Of a stretch of 64,000 nt of DNA, positions 24,201 to 36,200 are shown piece after piece (position 1 is the first letter of the stretch; each line of letters starts with the position of its first letter). The stretch is taken from NCBI GenBank assembly GCA_022495005.1, contig JAGYXB010000518.1:310001-374000 (forward strand), read 5' to 3'. A program made the position numbers and the translations under genes. This DNA comes from Rhyacophila brunnea. Taxonomy: Eukaryota > Arthropoda > Insecta > Trichoptera > Rhyacophilidae. The notes beneath the pieces were generated by a model. The model was given only the letters and a program-made list of their open reading frames with translations. It was not told the origin of the DNA and searched no databases.

Positions 24201-27200
24201 AAATAAGATGAGGAAGCCCAATTATATCGAAAAAGATACAAAAATATAAAATTTTAGAGACCGATAAAATACTCTGAAATGTGAGGGTTCTAATTTTATA
24301 TTTGAAATATTATCCTACGATTGCTTATTTGCCAATATGTCTTCTCCTTCATGTTATAGACTTAGTAAAAGTAAATTACATGTTCGATCTCATGCGGAGC
24401 ATATGGGCCTTTGTCTGTCTTTATTCAGATTTGATCTTGTGGGAGGTTTGCTGAGTGGCGATAAACCACTGGATCTTCCATGCATCACGATATGAAGGAC
24501 CCATTAAATATTGAGAATTGTTCTACTGCCTTAAAAAAATTAACTCTCTTCTTTTCCTTAGAGTGCTGGGGGAATTTATAACTCGTACTTGCGTTTCAAA
24601 TTATGTATCTTTTCACTTAATTTGATTCATTTATTTCTAGACTCAAACGAATGAATTTTAACAAATTGGCAAACGTTTCAATAGTCTTTAACTTTATGAT
24701 GCTCAGCGTTCCCTTACGCTCCTTGTCACTTTCAGCAAGACTGTCATGATATCGTCGGTGTTTTGTAAAAAGGGCGAATCAACCAAAATGCTATTTTACA
24801 GGAGGAGGATTTTTAACTTTTGACATTTATTAATTACCTATGGATGATTATAAATTTCTAACAAATACATAATAAAGCTTAGAGGAAATACTGTCTTGAT
24901 AATGTAAAAAAAATGTACAAACTTGTATGAAAAGGTCAGAAAAATCATTTTAAATGGATATTCGCCCTTTATGTGTGATAAAAATACGAAACAGTTGCAC
25001 GTTCGCCCTTGAATGTGTGGGTTTATTAGGAAATAATTATAATTAAAGTAATTTTATTATGTTTATAATATTTTATTTAAACTTATAGAAGACAAAACAA
25101 TATAATAGTGAAAGTTAAATTAAATTAAAAACCATATTCTAGTGAAAATTAACAGTGTTTTTGTCCTTAAAAGGCATTTTATACCTAATCAAAATAGTTA
25201 TGGAACATCAGATTATTTTTTATTAAGTAAGGACAAATTAACTGGACTGGAGATACAAAATGAATAAAATTGTGTGAAATATTGTTTACACGCTGCCTTT
25301 TGGAGTTTTCAATAGTTTAATATCTGAAATATATTGTCTGTTGATCTTGGTTGCTATCGTTTCGCTAAAATTTCTCAAAAATCATGTCCTTTTCTTCCTT
25401 CGAAAATCTATCACTGCATTTATATGTACATTTTCTGCAGAAAACATTAAATCGTTTCCTATGTTGAACAACATTTCCCGTCGCAGTTTTATACTCTTTT
25501 CCAGCGTCTCTCAGTTATTTTTTTTTTCCATAGCCAGATTTCCGGTATTTTATCTTAATGTGTTTTTTCATATGCTTATTAATCAAATGATTTTTTAATT
25601 TACTTTTATAACGATATTTCTGCCCACAATCATTACAAATAAATGCGGACACAAAGCTCCCTGTTTTCTCGTCCAAAATCAAATCATTTTCATCACTTCG
25701 ACGAAAGTGATCACTTGAGACAGCAATTGTTTCGTTGGATTGGATTTCTTAAGGTTTCTCAGGTAAAATCGCCAGGGAATTAGTGTGAACAGCGGTAGCG
25801 TCACTCAATCTTTCTGCAGTAATTACACCTAAATTGAACTAAACTAATTTAACCATCTGTTGTCCTCGAGACAATCTGAAATACAATAAAATAACGAGTA
25901 GGTATCACTTTTTGTAATTTTAGGCGTGTCAGAATGGTAATATAAATAATATCTACGTGTCAAAACATGCCTACGAGCGGTAAAGTACAACACATTTTTG
26001 AAGTTATACTTCTTTTAGCGCGTTTGTGAAATCAGATCAGAGTGTATTTTTGGCGTGTGACATGTAACACATAATTTATTTTTTCACACGAAAAAAAACG
26101 CACTCGATTGGATTCGAACCACCGATTGTTCGGTTATCAACCGAAAGCACTACCTTTACGCCACAGTATGATACTTCAATCGTGACGATTATACAGTATA
26201 ATATTATAGTTTAGAATTGTTCCGTTGCCTAGGCAGTGAATTTATTATTGTCGGCCATTTGCAATTACTTACATAAACAAACTATTTAAACATCATAGTG
26301 GCAGTTGTTACTTTAAAAATAAAAACAACGATAAATAATTTTATAATTTAGTTAATATAAGTTAAAATTTATAGAAATAAAACAACGGCGCTTCAATAAG
26401 CAGCCCGTTTTCTTACGAGTGTAATTTAACAAGATAATTAAGAGCTAGTCGAAGAATCTAGGTTATCGCAAGTTTTGTTACGCCAAAGTATAACTTCTAA
26501 CGCACGTACATAAGTACATACACCGATTTTTTTTTTAAAGAATGAATATAATATTATTAAGTAGGTATGTTATGTATACATACGCAAACAATATTAATAT
26601 GTCAATGTAATATTACAATATTACATAACGAAACCAATTAACAATTGTACAACACGAAAAATTAAACAAGAAAACTTACATCTCGCTCATTTTGAGGTAA
26701 AGTATGTTGTATCACTCGATGAATACTTAATATTAAATACAAATGCTGTTCAGTTAGTAGAAAAAGCAAATAACTATATTTCAAACTATTGTTTAACAGA
26801 TTGTCAACTTAAACATTCTCTTATCACTAATGGCTCGATGACATTGAGCTACTTTACAAGCTGCTTGTTAGCGAATTTACAATCTGCTTGTAAAAAAGCC
26901 CAGTGTCATCATCGAACAAGCTAACAAGCAGATTGTAAACAATCTACCGAGAAAAGTTGAAAGCCGGGCTACTTTACACGTTACATGCTGGCGTGTGGGC
27001 CGATCTGCATCTGCGCAGTAGAGCGATAGTGGCGAACCAGCCGGTAAAAAAACGAACTACTCAATACGTCCTGTCAAAATAGTACCAAAAATGACGGTTT
27101 CAAATCGCTAGCTTGTTGGCTTCTGAGCGAGTGGAAAGTTTTGTGTGTCATCATCACAATCGCACTAGCTGACTCACCCGCTTTTAAACTCAACGACAAG

Positions 27201-30200
27201 CACCTTGTAAAGTAGCTCAATGTCATCGAGCCATAAATTACATTGAGGAAACTTCTAAAAACAATCCCGCCAATTTGTCAATAGTAAAATGACACGAATG
27301 ATAGCGACCTTGGGCGAATTTGACAATTTTGATTTAACAATGGTCACATTGATATGTAGGTGGATATGCAAGAAGGGCGAATATCGTATATTCGCCCTTA
27401 CATCATAACACTTACCACTACTTTAGGACATATTTTATTTTAAAAGGCCTAATATGTCACATTCGCCTTTTATTCATAACACTAAGTGGATATTCGCCCT
27501 TACGATTATCGTTTTTAAGTACTTTCCCGTGGAGATACAAGTTCGCCATTTTTACACAACAAAGCTGGTGAGGTACATATTGTGTTTTCATTAAAATCTC
27601 AATTTCGCCAAAATGGCTGATTCGCCCTTTTTACAAAACACCGACGATATGTTGAGGTGACTAGCATGATTGTGTGAGAGCGGCGGAACTTCAGTAGCGA
27701 TTTGTTAATACTGTTCCCAGTAATCCAAAATGTATTTTTACATTTTATTTTCTTAAAATTTGAAAAACGTCGTGGCACACTTTCAAGAAAATGAGATTGT
27801 GATAAAATCTATAATTATATATTATTATTCGATTCGCAGAGTGAAAGATCTTTATGGCAGTTGGAATTGGATATTTCTGCACCACAAATTCTGCTAGTGG
27901 AAAAATTCACTGACAAAAATGGTGTCGTTGCAGTTCTAGATTTCGGTAAAATGCATCTTTCCAATGGATACGTTGAAGAACAAGTCAATGAACCCTCAAC
28001 GGAAGAAGATGATAATGGTATGCCATTGAAATATTTCATTATATTTAATAATATAGTAAATATAATTATATTATATTTTAAACCATGTTCACGTAAATGG
28101 ACTACTTATCAATTTTTAATAAATTTTAAAATATGTCATAATATGTACATAACAATAAATTGATAAGTATATTATAATAATTAATGACTGCTCAATGTAA
28201 GATTTTTTCAGGTAACATTTTAAAGGTGATGCATCCAGTGTCTTGTATATTGCAATAGTTTTAAAAATACTAATACTTATAATATCATCCTCATCATAAG
28301 AGGCCCAACAAACGAGGGCGGGTCCCAGTCCCCTCCAGGTATCTACCCCAGTCGAGAATCTCAGTTAACACCGTCTAACCACCGGAGTCTGGGCCTGTCA
28401 ATTGAAAATCTATTCTTTTTAGCACTACAACAGGCCTTGACGTCCAATGACAGAATGAAACAGTTAGTTAGTAATAGAAGTGAAACAATCACAAATACGC
28501 AGATTTTGAGACCTCACTGGGATCGAACCCAGAGCCCCCGGGTGAAAGCCCAATGTCTTACACAATGGACTACAAGGACCGATTTTGTAGACCAAAGTAA
28601 TACTGCACCTGTTCGCTGTTATGACTCTTGATAACATTACTTATACTATATGTTTTTTTCAGAGATGTACATGACTCCATGTTCCACTCCTCCTGGTAGT
28701 GAGGCGAGTGACACGAATTTGACTGACTGCGGAACTTCTCCCTTGCCATCTGACACTCACCAGCTGCCCACCAATTTGACTCTCACTGATGCCCTTCATC
28801 ATAGACTTTATGATCGGTAAGCATTCAGTTTTACGCTTTAAGAGTCTCTAGGTACTGTTCATATATGATAATATTTAAACAATAGACGTTTGACCAATTT
28901 GATCTTTATTTCCTATTATTTCAGATATAAGGTTGAGTTCAGTGATCTTCAAGTGTTGGTGGGAAGAATTAAAGATAATTGGAAATATGCGAATACAAAA
29001 GGAACCTCATCTCTTCATATTCTAGACCGTTTTAACATATTTATACAGGTTTGCCATTTTATTTTAATTAGTGACAATACGACAGCCGCCTCCTTCCATT
29101 TTTGTACTGGGAAACTGTTAATTCGTACTCTGCACTATCTATCCATTTTTTATGAGGTTGATCTAGAGGTTTTCCTTTGAAATTCTGAGTCGGACTTTGC
29201 TGTGCTAAGATTTGTGATGTAAGGCAGCCCAATTTGATAATTTGTACATTGTTGAAGGTTTAGAGCCCATACGCACTTGCGGCCTGCCGCAAGTGCGTAT
29301 GGGCACTTATAGCTTCTTGGCATACCTTTGTCCCCATAAATATGTCTTTCTATTTAAGTTTTTAATAATGCACCAGGTTTCCGAGAATATCTACATATCA
29401 AATGGTATTCGTTTTTTATATAAGCAGAATTTCAAACATCGGTCGTTTTGTTGCCTAAAGTTTAGTGGAGAAACATATTCACAATAATTTAGAATGAAAC
29501 ATTTATATTATTTCTTTTATGCACTATTTTCAGGTGGAGAGAAGAGTTGTTTACACGAGTGATCCGCAATACCCAAGTGTCACGTTGTGCGGCACGCTAC
29601 CTCATTTAGTGGTTCACTTGAACGAACAGAAGCTATTGTCAATTCAGTCTTTAATTGCTGAACTAAATACACCACATGCATATTTTGTTACAGAAAGGTA
29701 TGTAATTTAGTTGGAATAAAACCGCTAAAAATATCAGGATGTTAGTTAGTGATTAATTATTACTTATATCGTAAAATCTCGTTAATACGAAAACAGCCAT
29801 GTATGTATTTCCAAATTCGTCATAAATTGAAATTTACCTTAAAATAAATCTACATTACCATAATGCAAAATAGTACATGAATTTATTTGTCAGTACAGGC
29901 GTCCCTCGACTTTCGTACGTAATTGGTTCCTGAAAATGCGTTGGAATATTGAATGTTCAAAAGTAGAGGGATATAAAAAAAACATCTAAAAGTGTACTTT
30001 AAAATATTTATTTATCAATAGGTATAGTAAAGTTAAGGCCATGCATTAGTTGAGGCACGGTCTAAAAAGATCGTTGCTAGGCGATGCGCGGACTGCGGGT
30101 CGCGGGTGCAAATGACACCTGTCAAACGAAATATTATTTTTCATATAAATCCAACATACGTTCATTTTATGTTCTGTTTATTGTTCTATTAGTAACAATA

Positions 30201-33200
30201 ATAATATATTCATTGACATGTTTTCTTTTTAAAGTAAATGGGTAACGTTTTTAGTCATCTTTACACGATTTTAGAATTAATTGACCCGTCGCCATCACGC
30301 AGCAAAGTGACGTGCTTCTGGCTCGAGATTCTCTCAGTGAATGGCAGCGAGTCCAAAATTTCGTCGCGCCTACAGTTGGAAATTATTTGGCGTTTCACTG
30401 ATGCGTCACCTTAATGAGGCGTATTAGCAATCGGGTGTTTTCTTTATAAACTTGTCAAGAGATAGTTAAATACCACCCTTTTACGTACTTGAGAAGGTGA
30501 CGGGGAGCTGAAGAGAGAGGAGCGACTTGCATGGAAGCGCACAGTTTATGCATTATCAACAAAAATCTGAATTTTAAGAAATGTACGAAATAGCAAATTG
30601 TGCGTAAGTAGAACATTCGGAAGTCTAGAGCCGCCTGTATAATAATAACATTAGTACCTAATATAATAATTTATGTATTAATAATATTAAATACTATAAA
30701 AAAAAAATGTTGATTTTATTTGTACTACTGTTATCAAATATGTAGAATGCTAAGCCAATTGACAATTTGCAACTTTTCATGAGAGCAATATGAATTAAAA
30801 TTTTTGTTAGTTTCTTCATAATATTTACCACTAACTACGAAAAAATAGTTGTCACTTCGTTACTAACCCCATAAATAACTACATTATATTCTCCAAAATG
30901 TCCCTTACTCTCACGATATAGTCTTGATATCTGCGTTACAGGTGAAACAACTATCCACTAAGAGTTTTTTTTTATCTTCAATAACCATGGCCTTTATTTA
31001 AATTTTGTAATACTGACGATATTTCAAAATATTAAAATATCACATAAGTACCTAAATCATAAATCAATATATCTACACATAATCCAGACATAGGCCAGGC
31101 ATTACAAGTCTGCTTTTAAAACATATTATTATATGTATAGGTCAATATGTACTAATGATTTTTTTTTGTGGACGAATCAATACTACGTATGTTGTAGAGC
31201 TATTTAAAATGGCTTTGATTATTTTTAGTTTAAATACCACGTATTTGAGTGAAGAATGGAAAATATCACCCCCGGTTGAAGAGCCAAGCAATGACCATTC
31301 TGAAACTGAACAGACCGAGAGATCATCCAATCAGATGTCTCGCCTTCTGATGCTGCAGTTTGCAATTGATCAAATGGCTCTGGAGGTAAGGTGGAATTGA
31401 TATTATTTCTTATTTTCAATGAAACTGCCAGCGCCTGCATGAATCCCTATCGCTTCATCAGTATTCTTACATCTTCCCAGATCATGCCAGTATCCCATAG
31501 CCATATATGTTATTTTTCAATGTGGGCCTCCTCTAAAAATTCAAAACTATTCCGAATAAAATGAGATATGTTGAATTTTTTGTAACACAGTTAAAGATCC
31601 TAAAATCTCAAGGGCTGGGGCAAACTGCCCCTTCTGCTTCCTGCTCCAATATGGCATAGATATACCAATATAAATCAGTATTAATGCGTTGCCCTGATTA
31701 TTTTATAGGTCCAGTCTCGAGGCAGAAGTATCGCAGAAGTCCAGGTGTGTGGCGTGAGGGCAGCATTTACAAAGAGATTATTCGATTTCAATTTGTCTCT
31801 CAGCGTACACTCTCTGTTGCTCGTAGACGCTCTTCAAACATATGGTCCTGATTTTGAACTGCTTGTGGCCAGCCATAAACATGTTGGGTAATTAATTTTA
31901 TTTTATTATGTTAAAAAAATAACGACATATAGGTATATAACTCAAAAGAATTACAGAACTTTTCATCACTTAGGCATCCTCTCACACACAAACTCGACGC
32001 AAATGTAACCCACCGACTTTATCCATTAGATTTAGTGTTGATACGAGGGTGGGTCAATAATTCCTTAGAAAAAAGCATTAAAACAGTTTTTATTTTTGTA
32101 TTTTTTTTTTATTTCTCAACATAATCTCCTTGGAGCTCAATACACTTGGTTAGACGTTTCTCAATTTTTTTTAAACCGTCAGAAAAATAAGTTTTCGGAA
32201 GGTCCTCAAAATAAGCATTTGTCCGATCGATGACTTCTTCATTTGAAAAAAAACGTTGTCCACTTAGCCATTTTTTTAAGTTTGGGAAAAGGAAAAAGTC
32301 ACTGGGGCTAAATCTGGCGAATACGGTGGGTGGTCGACCAATTCGAACTTCAATTCTTCAATTTTAGCCATTGATCGTAAACATGTGTGAACACGGGCAT
32401 TGTCCTGATGAAAGAGGATTTTTTCCTGTTTAAATGAGGCCGTTTTTCTTCAATTTTGTTTTTTAGCTGGTCCAATAAAGATGCATAATAATCCCCTGTT
32501 ATTGTTTTTCCTTTTTCCAAATAGTCAACGAAAATAATTCCACGTGCATCCCAAAATACAGTAGCCATAACCTTACCAGCTGATTTTACGGTTTTCGCCT
32601 TCTTTGGACATGGTTCGCCTTCGCAATCCACTGCTTTGACTTTCGTCTCGGGAGTATAGTGGTGTATCCATGTTTCATCTACAGTCACAAAGCGACGAAA
32701 AAATTCATCCGGATTGCGTTGCATGAGCGACAACAGGGCTTTAGAGGCCACCACCCTATTGCGTTTATTGTCGACTGTGAGCAAACGCGGCACCCATCTT
32801 GCAGAAACTTTTTCATGCCCAATTTGTCATGTAAAATAGAAATGACGCTACCTTTTGAGATCCCTGTAACCTCAATTATCTCACTCAACTTTAATCTTCG
32901 GTCACTTAACCCATAGCGTGGATTTTATTGATCATTTCTGGTGTAGTCACCTCTACAGGACGTCCTGAGCGTGGTTCATCCTTTGTTGATGTACGACCAC
33001 GTTAAATTCATTTAACCAGTTATAAATAGTTGCAAGTGAAGGAGCAGATATGCCGTGAACTAAATCCAACTCAATTTTTATTTCCTTTGCTGTTAACCCT
33101 TTTATATTAAAATGTTTAATAACAGCTCTAAACTCAATTTTCTCCATTTTTGTAAACAAGCAAATTTTTTTTTTAAAATGTACGAAAATAAAAACAACAA

Positions 33201-36200
33201 CCCGACCAATCTGATTGAAACTTCGCAGCATACTGAATCGGTAGTGCCGCTGCATGAAAACAAACCGCTTACAGTACTAGTCGCGCCACCTGTCGGCTTT
33301 TCTAAGGACTTATTGACCCACCCTCGTATTTACATTCAGGTGTAACTGAATAAACTAATGCAGACAGAGTTGACTCAGCACACATGATTGGTGCTTGCAA
33401 GTAAATTGGAAGCTCCAGCCAATCTATCAACCAATGCCAGCGAATATAATGACATATTTTTTGTTGAGAAATTTCCTTCTAACACTTTAAACACAATGAT
33501 AATGTCTTATTAATGGATCCACTAAATATATCTAGCAATTTCTTATATTAGTGCCGATTGAAAATCTTTGCTTTTTTGTCTGACAACATATTTTTGTTCA
33601 GTTTGTTCAGGCGATTGAGGTTGACGTTTTGATTTGATGGAATATATTATTATCGTGTCTGTATGCGCTATTGGAAAATCATTTTTTTTGCTCTTCTGAG
33701 CTCAGATTAAATTGGAGTTGATTCGAATATGTGTGTGCAAAGCGCCAAATAAGGTGAAATGTGCCTTTCATGTTACTTTTTATATTGATTCCGATTTACG
33801 TAGTGAGGATTAGAAAAAAAATGTTAATACCGAATGACTATTAGTAGTAAGTTAATAATTAATAATGAGTTGATGTAGTATTTATTTTATATGCATACAG
33901 GATGGACTCTGTTTCGGGAAGTATACGAGATAGCGAACCGACGTCTCCCATTTCACCGTCGTCTCCTCCTGAAGGATCGTTGCTTCGTCCTGTTCATCCC
34001 CCACCGGCTGCGGCCCTTTCACAAGCTCTGCACTACCTCAATACTCAACCAAAATCAAGTACGAGTAAGCGGCCTCTCATATATCGAGTTTTAATAAATT
34101 ATGTTTAGGTATTTCATGATAGGTAACAATAACAATGCTTCCCTTTTAGGTGTTCATTTATGCGCCAGTCCCACCGTTGATTTTACTGGCGGAGCTGTGG
34201 CAACAGGAATCGTGGACTCGGAAGCGTTGATAGTGATTGAAGTGATGGTGGTGTCCTCCGAATGTCCGTCCAGCCAGGGGGAAGAATTGCGAATTGCCAA
34301 CATCCTCTTTAACAATCTGGATATAATAGGTGAGTTAACCATTATCAAATCCGTTCCCCTGTTTGATAATAGAAATAATTACATTTGTCTTAATGAGCAC
34401 ATTGAATTTATTGCATTGAAAAGTAGTACATAATATTTTCAGCAAAAAAGTTGATTGAAACTATGAATTATTTGGTAGAGTAGTGGCATATTACACCCTT
34501 GATTGTTGGGCCTCTCTTGATAATCCAAATTGCATAATTATTAGGCGTAAGCATGCCCCTGACCTCATAGTCAACAATGGACTTAACGCACATCTTAAAT
34601 TCCTTGACTATCCGTCAAAATGTTTATTTTTCAGGTAAAGTCCCACGTCCTGTTTGTCGAAGCTGGCATACAAGGCGTGAATGAAATGGTAATGATTCAA
34701 TGAAAGACGAAGTATGAAATTAATTGATTAATTTTAATATTAACTTGTATTGTATAAATATAGATACAGTATAAACTCGTTTTTACGTGCCCGGAATTCA
34801 CGTTTTCCCGGCAATTGCGTGTAATTTTTTCAGTCCCGAAGTATTTCAGTACATTTAATACCCGCATTTACGTTTTTCTTTCCCGCGATTTACGTCGGAT
34901 ATATTCAAAATGTGCGAGTTACGCGCGCTTGACAATGATTGGGTCGTGACATTCGAACGGCGTAAGGTGTTTGGAGGGAAAACTCCGTGTCTTTAGAACG
35001 GCGCACGGTGATTGGTCGGCGAGCGACGCTGTGATTGGCCCGATTTTTCAATAAAAATTTAAATTGAATGTTGTTTTTTAATAAAACATTATTTTTTTAG
35101 AAACATAAAATTTAAGTGTTCTTTTTTCAATACCCCCCTTTTACATTTTCCCTCCAATTAGGTTTTTTTTTTCAGTCCCTTAAAAAACGTAAAATAGGGG
35201 TTATACTGTAGTTATAAATAAATAACAATGTACCTAATATGTAAGAATTGTATTCGTAAATAGTATGTCAGGAATTATGCCGAACGAAAGTGACGGAAGC
35301 CAAAGGAGTATGTAACGACGAAGTGACACATGCGCGAGAAAAAGGTCAGAGTGGGGTCGGCATCTAAAGAATAAACACCGGCCCGGCCCCATGACACACG
35401 AATGTAACTTTTCCTTTTTTCATATATAATAACAACGTGAACAGAATATACTCAATAAAACCAGTCACTGTTTATCAATCGAAGTTTTAATATTCTATCC
35501 AATATCCGCTGAGCTAAAGTATGAACATATTGGGGAGAAATTAAGCACTTATCTCTGAAACCGTGGAAGCACAAGCAGGTTACGTATTATATTTCGCCAT
35601 AGCACAGCTTTCCATGAGCTGTCTTACCAAAAAGAGATAGCGGTGTAGCATTAAGATCAAAAAAATAATGTGTTGTTTGTGGGGCATTGCATTGGTGTAA
35701 TGTCCTAATTATTTTATATTCAATAAGAACATTAATTTGATAGATACGACTTGATACTTATGAGCACTTTCCAGAATTATATTTAAATATATTATATCGC
35801 CTCTGTTCTGGCAGAACACACTAACTGGAGAATACTAGTTTTGAGTAATTTGACTTTAAAGTTGTTAAAATGTTTGAAATGGTCTATCATGTGAGTTTAT
35901 TAAGTAATCGTGAAAAGGATGACTTTAAAATAAAGACAGTTTATTTATTAAGAAGGTTTCCAGTTTTTTCGAATTAGTGTCTTCTGCCAGAACAGTGACG
36001 ATATACAATATGATTGTTTTTCTAATTTACTTACCTACCTATTTTCTCATGTCTTTCCTTGTATTCTCGGGTTATTTATCATTTTTTTTTTTAATGTTTT
36101 ATTTAAAGCTCACAAAATGTAATATGCCCTACTGCAAACGTACAAATTTCCTTATATGCAATTTTCATTTGTTCCTCAGGAAGTTGCAAACCTCAAGATT

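Larger units (their letters stand above)
24753..27646. mobile_element. Unclassified 2.9-kb inverted-repeat transposon with repeated TTCGCCCTT motifs
   Basis: The ends are inverted repeats of about 29 bp (CGTCGGTGTTTTGTAAAAAG then GGCGAATC). ATAT lies immediately outside each end. Within about 300 bp of both ends the motif RTTCGCCCTT or its complement recurs at about 24772, 24961, 25003, 27376, 27391, 27461 (variant), 27493, 27541 (variant) and 27620, often next to AYATCATAAC-like words. The interior holds a decayed - strand ORF (25200-25816), a tRNA-Ile-like sequence (26100-26170) and a nested MITE (26831-27233). It occupies most of Vps13D intron 11. I could not assign a superfamily. Confidence 0.72.

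Noticed and set aside
34630..34680. Acceptor-like TTTTTCAG followed by GTAAAGTCCCACGTCC as a possible Vps13D exon
   Set aside because: Exon 19 joins exon 20 directly in frame and restores the family motif [14 protein letters not shown]; an extra exon would break it.
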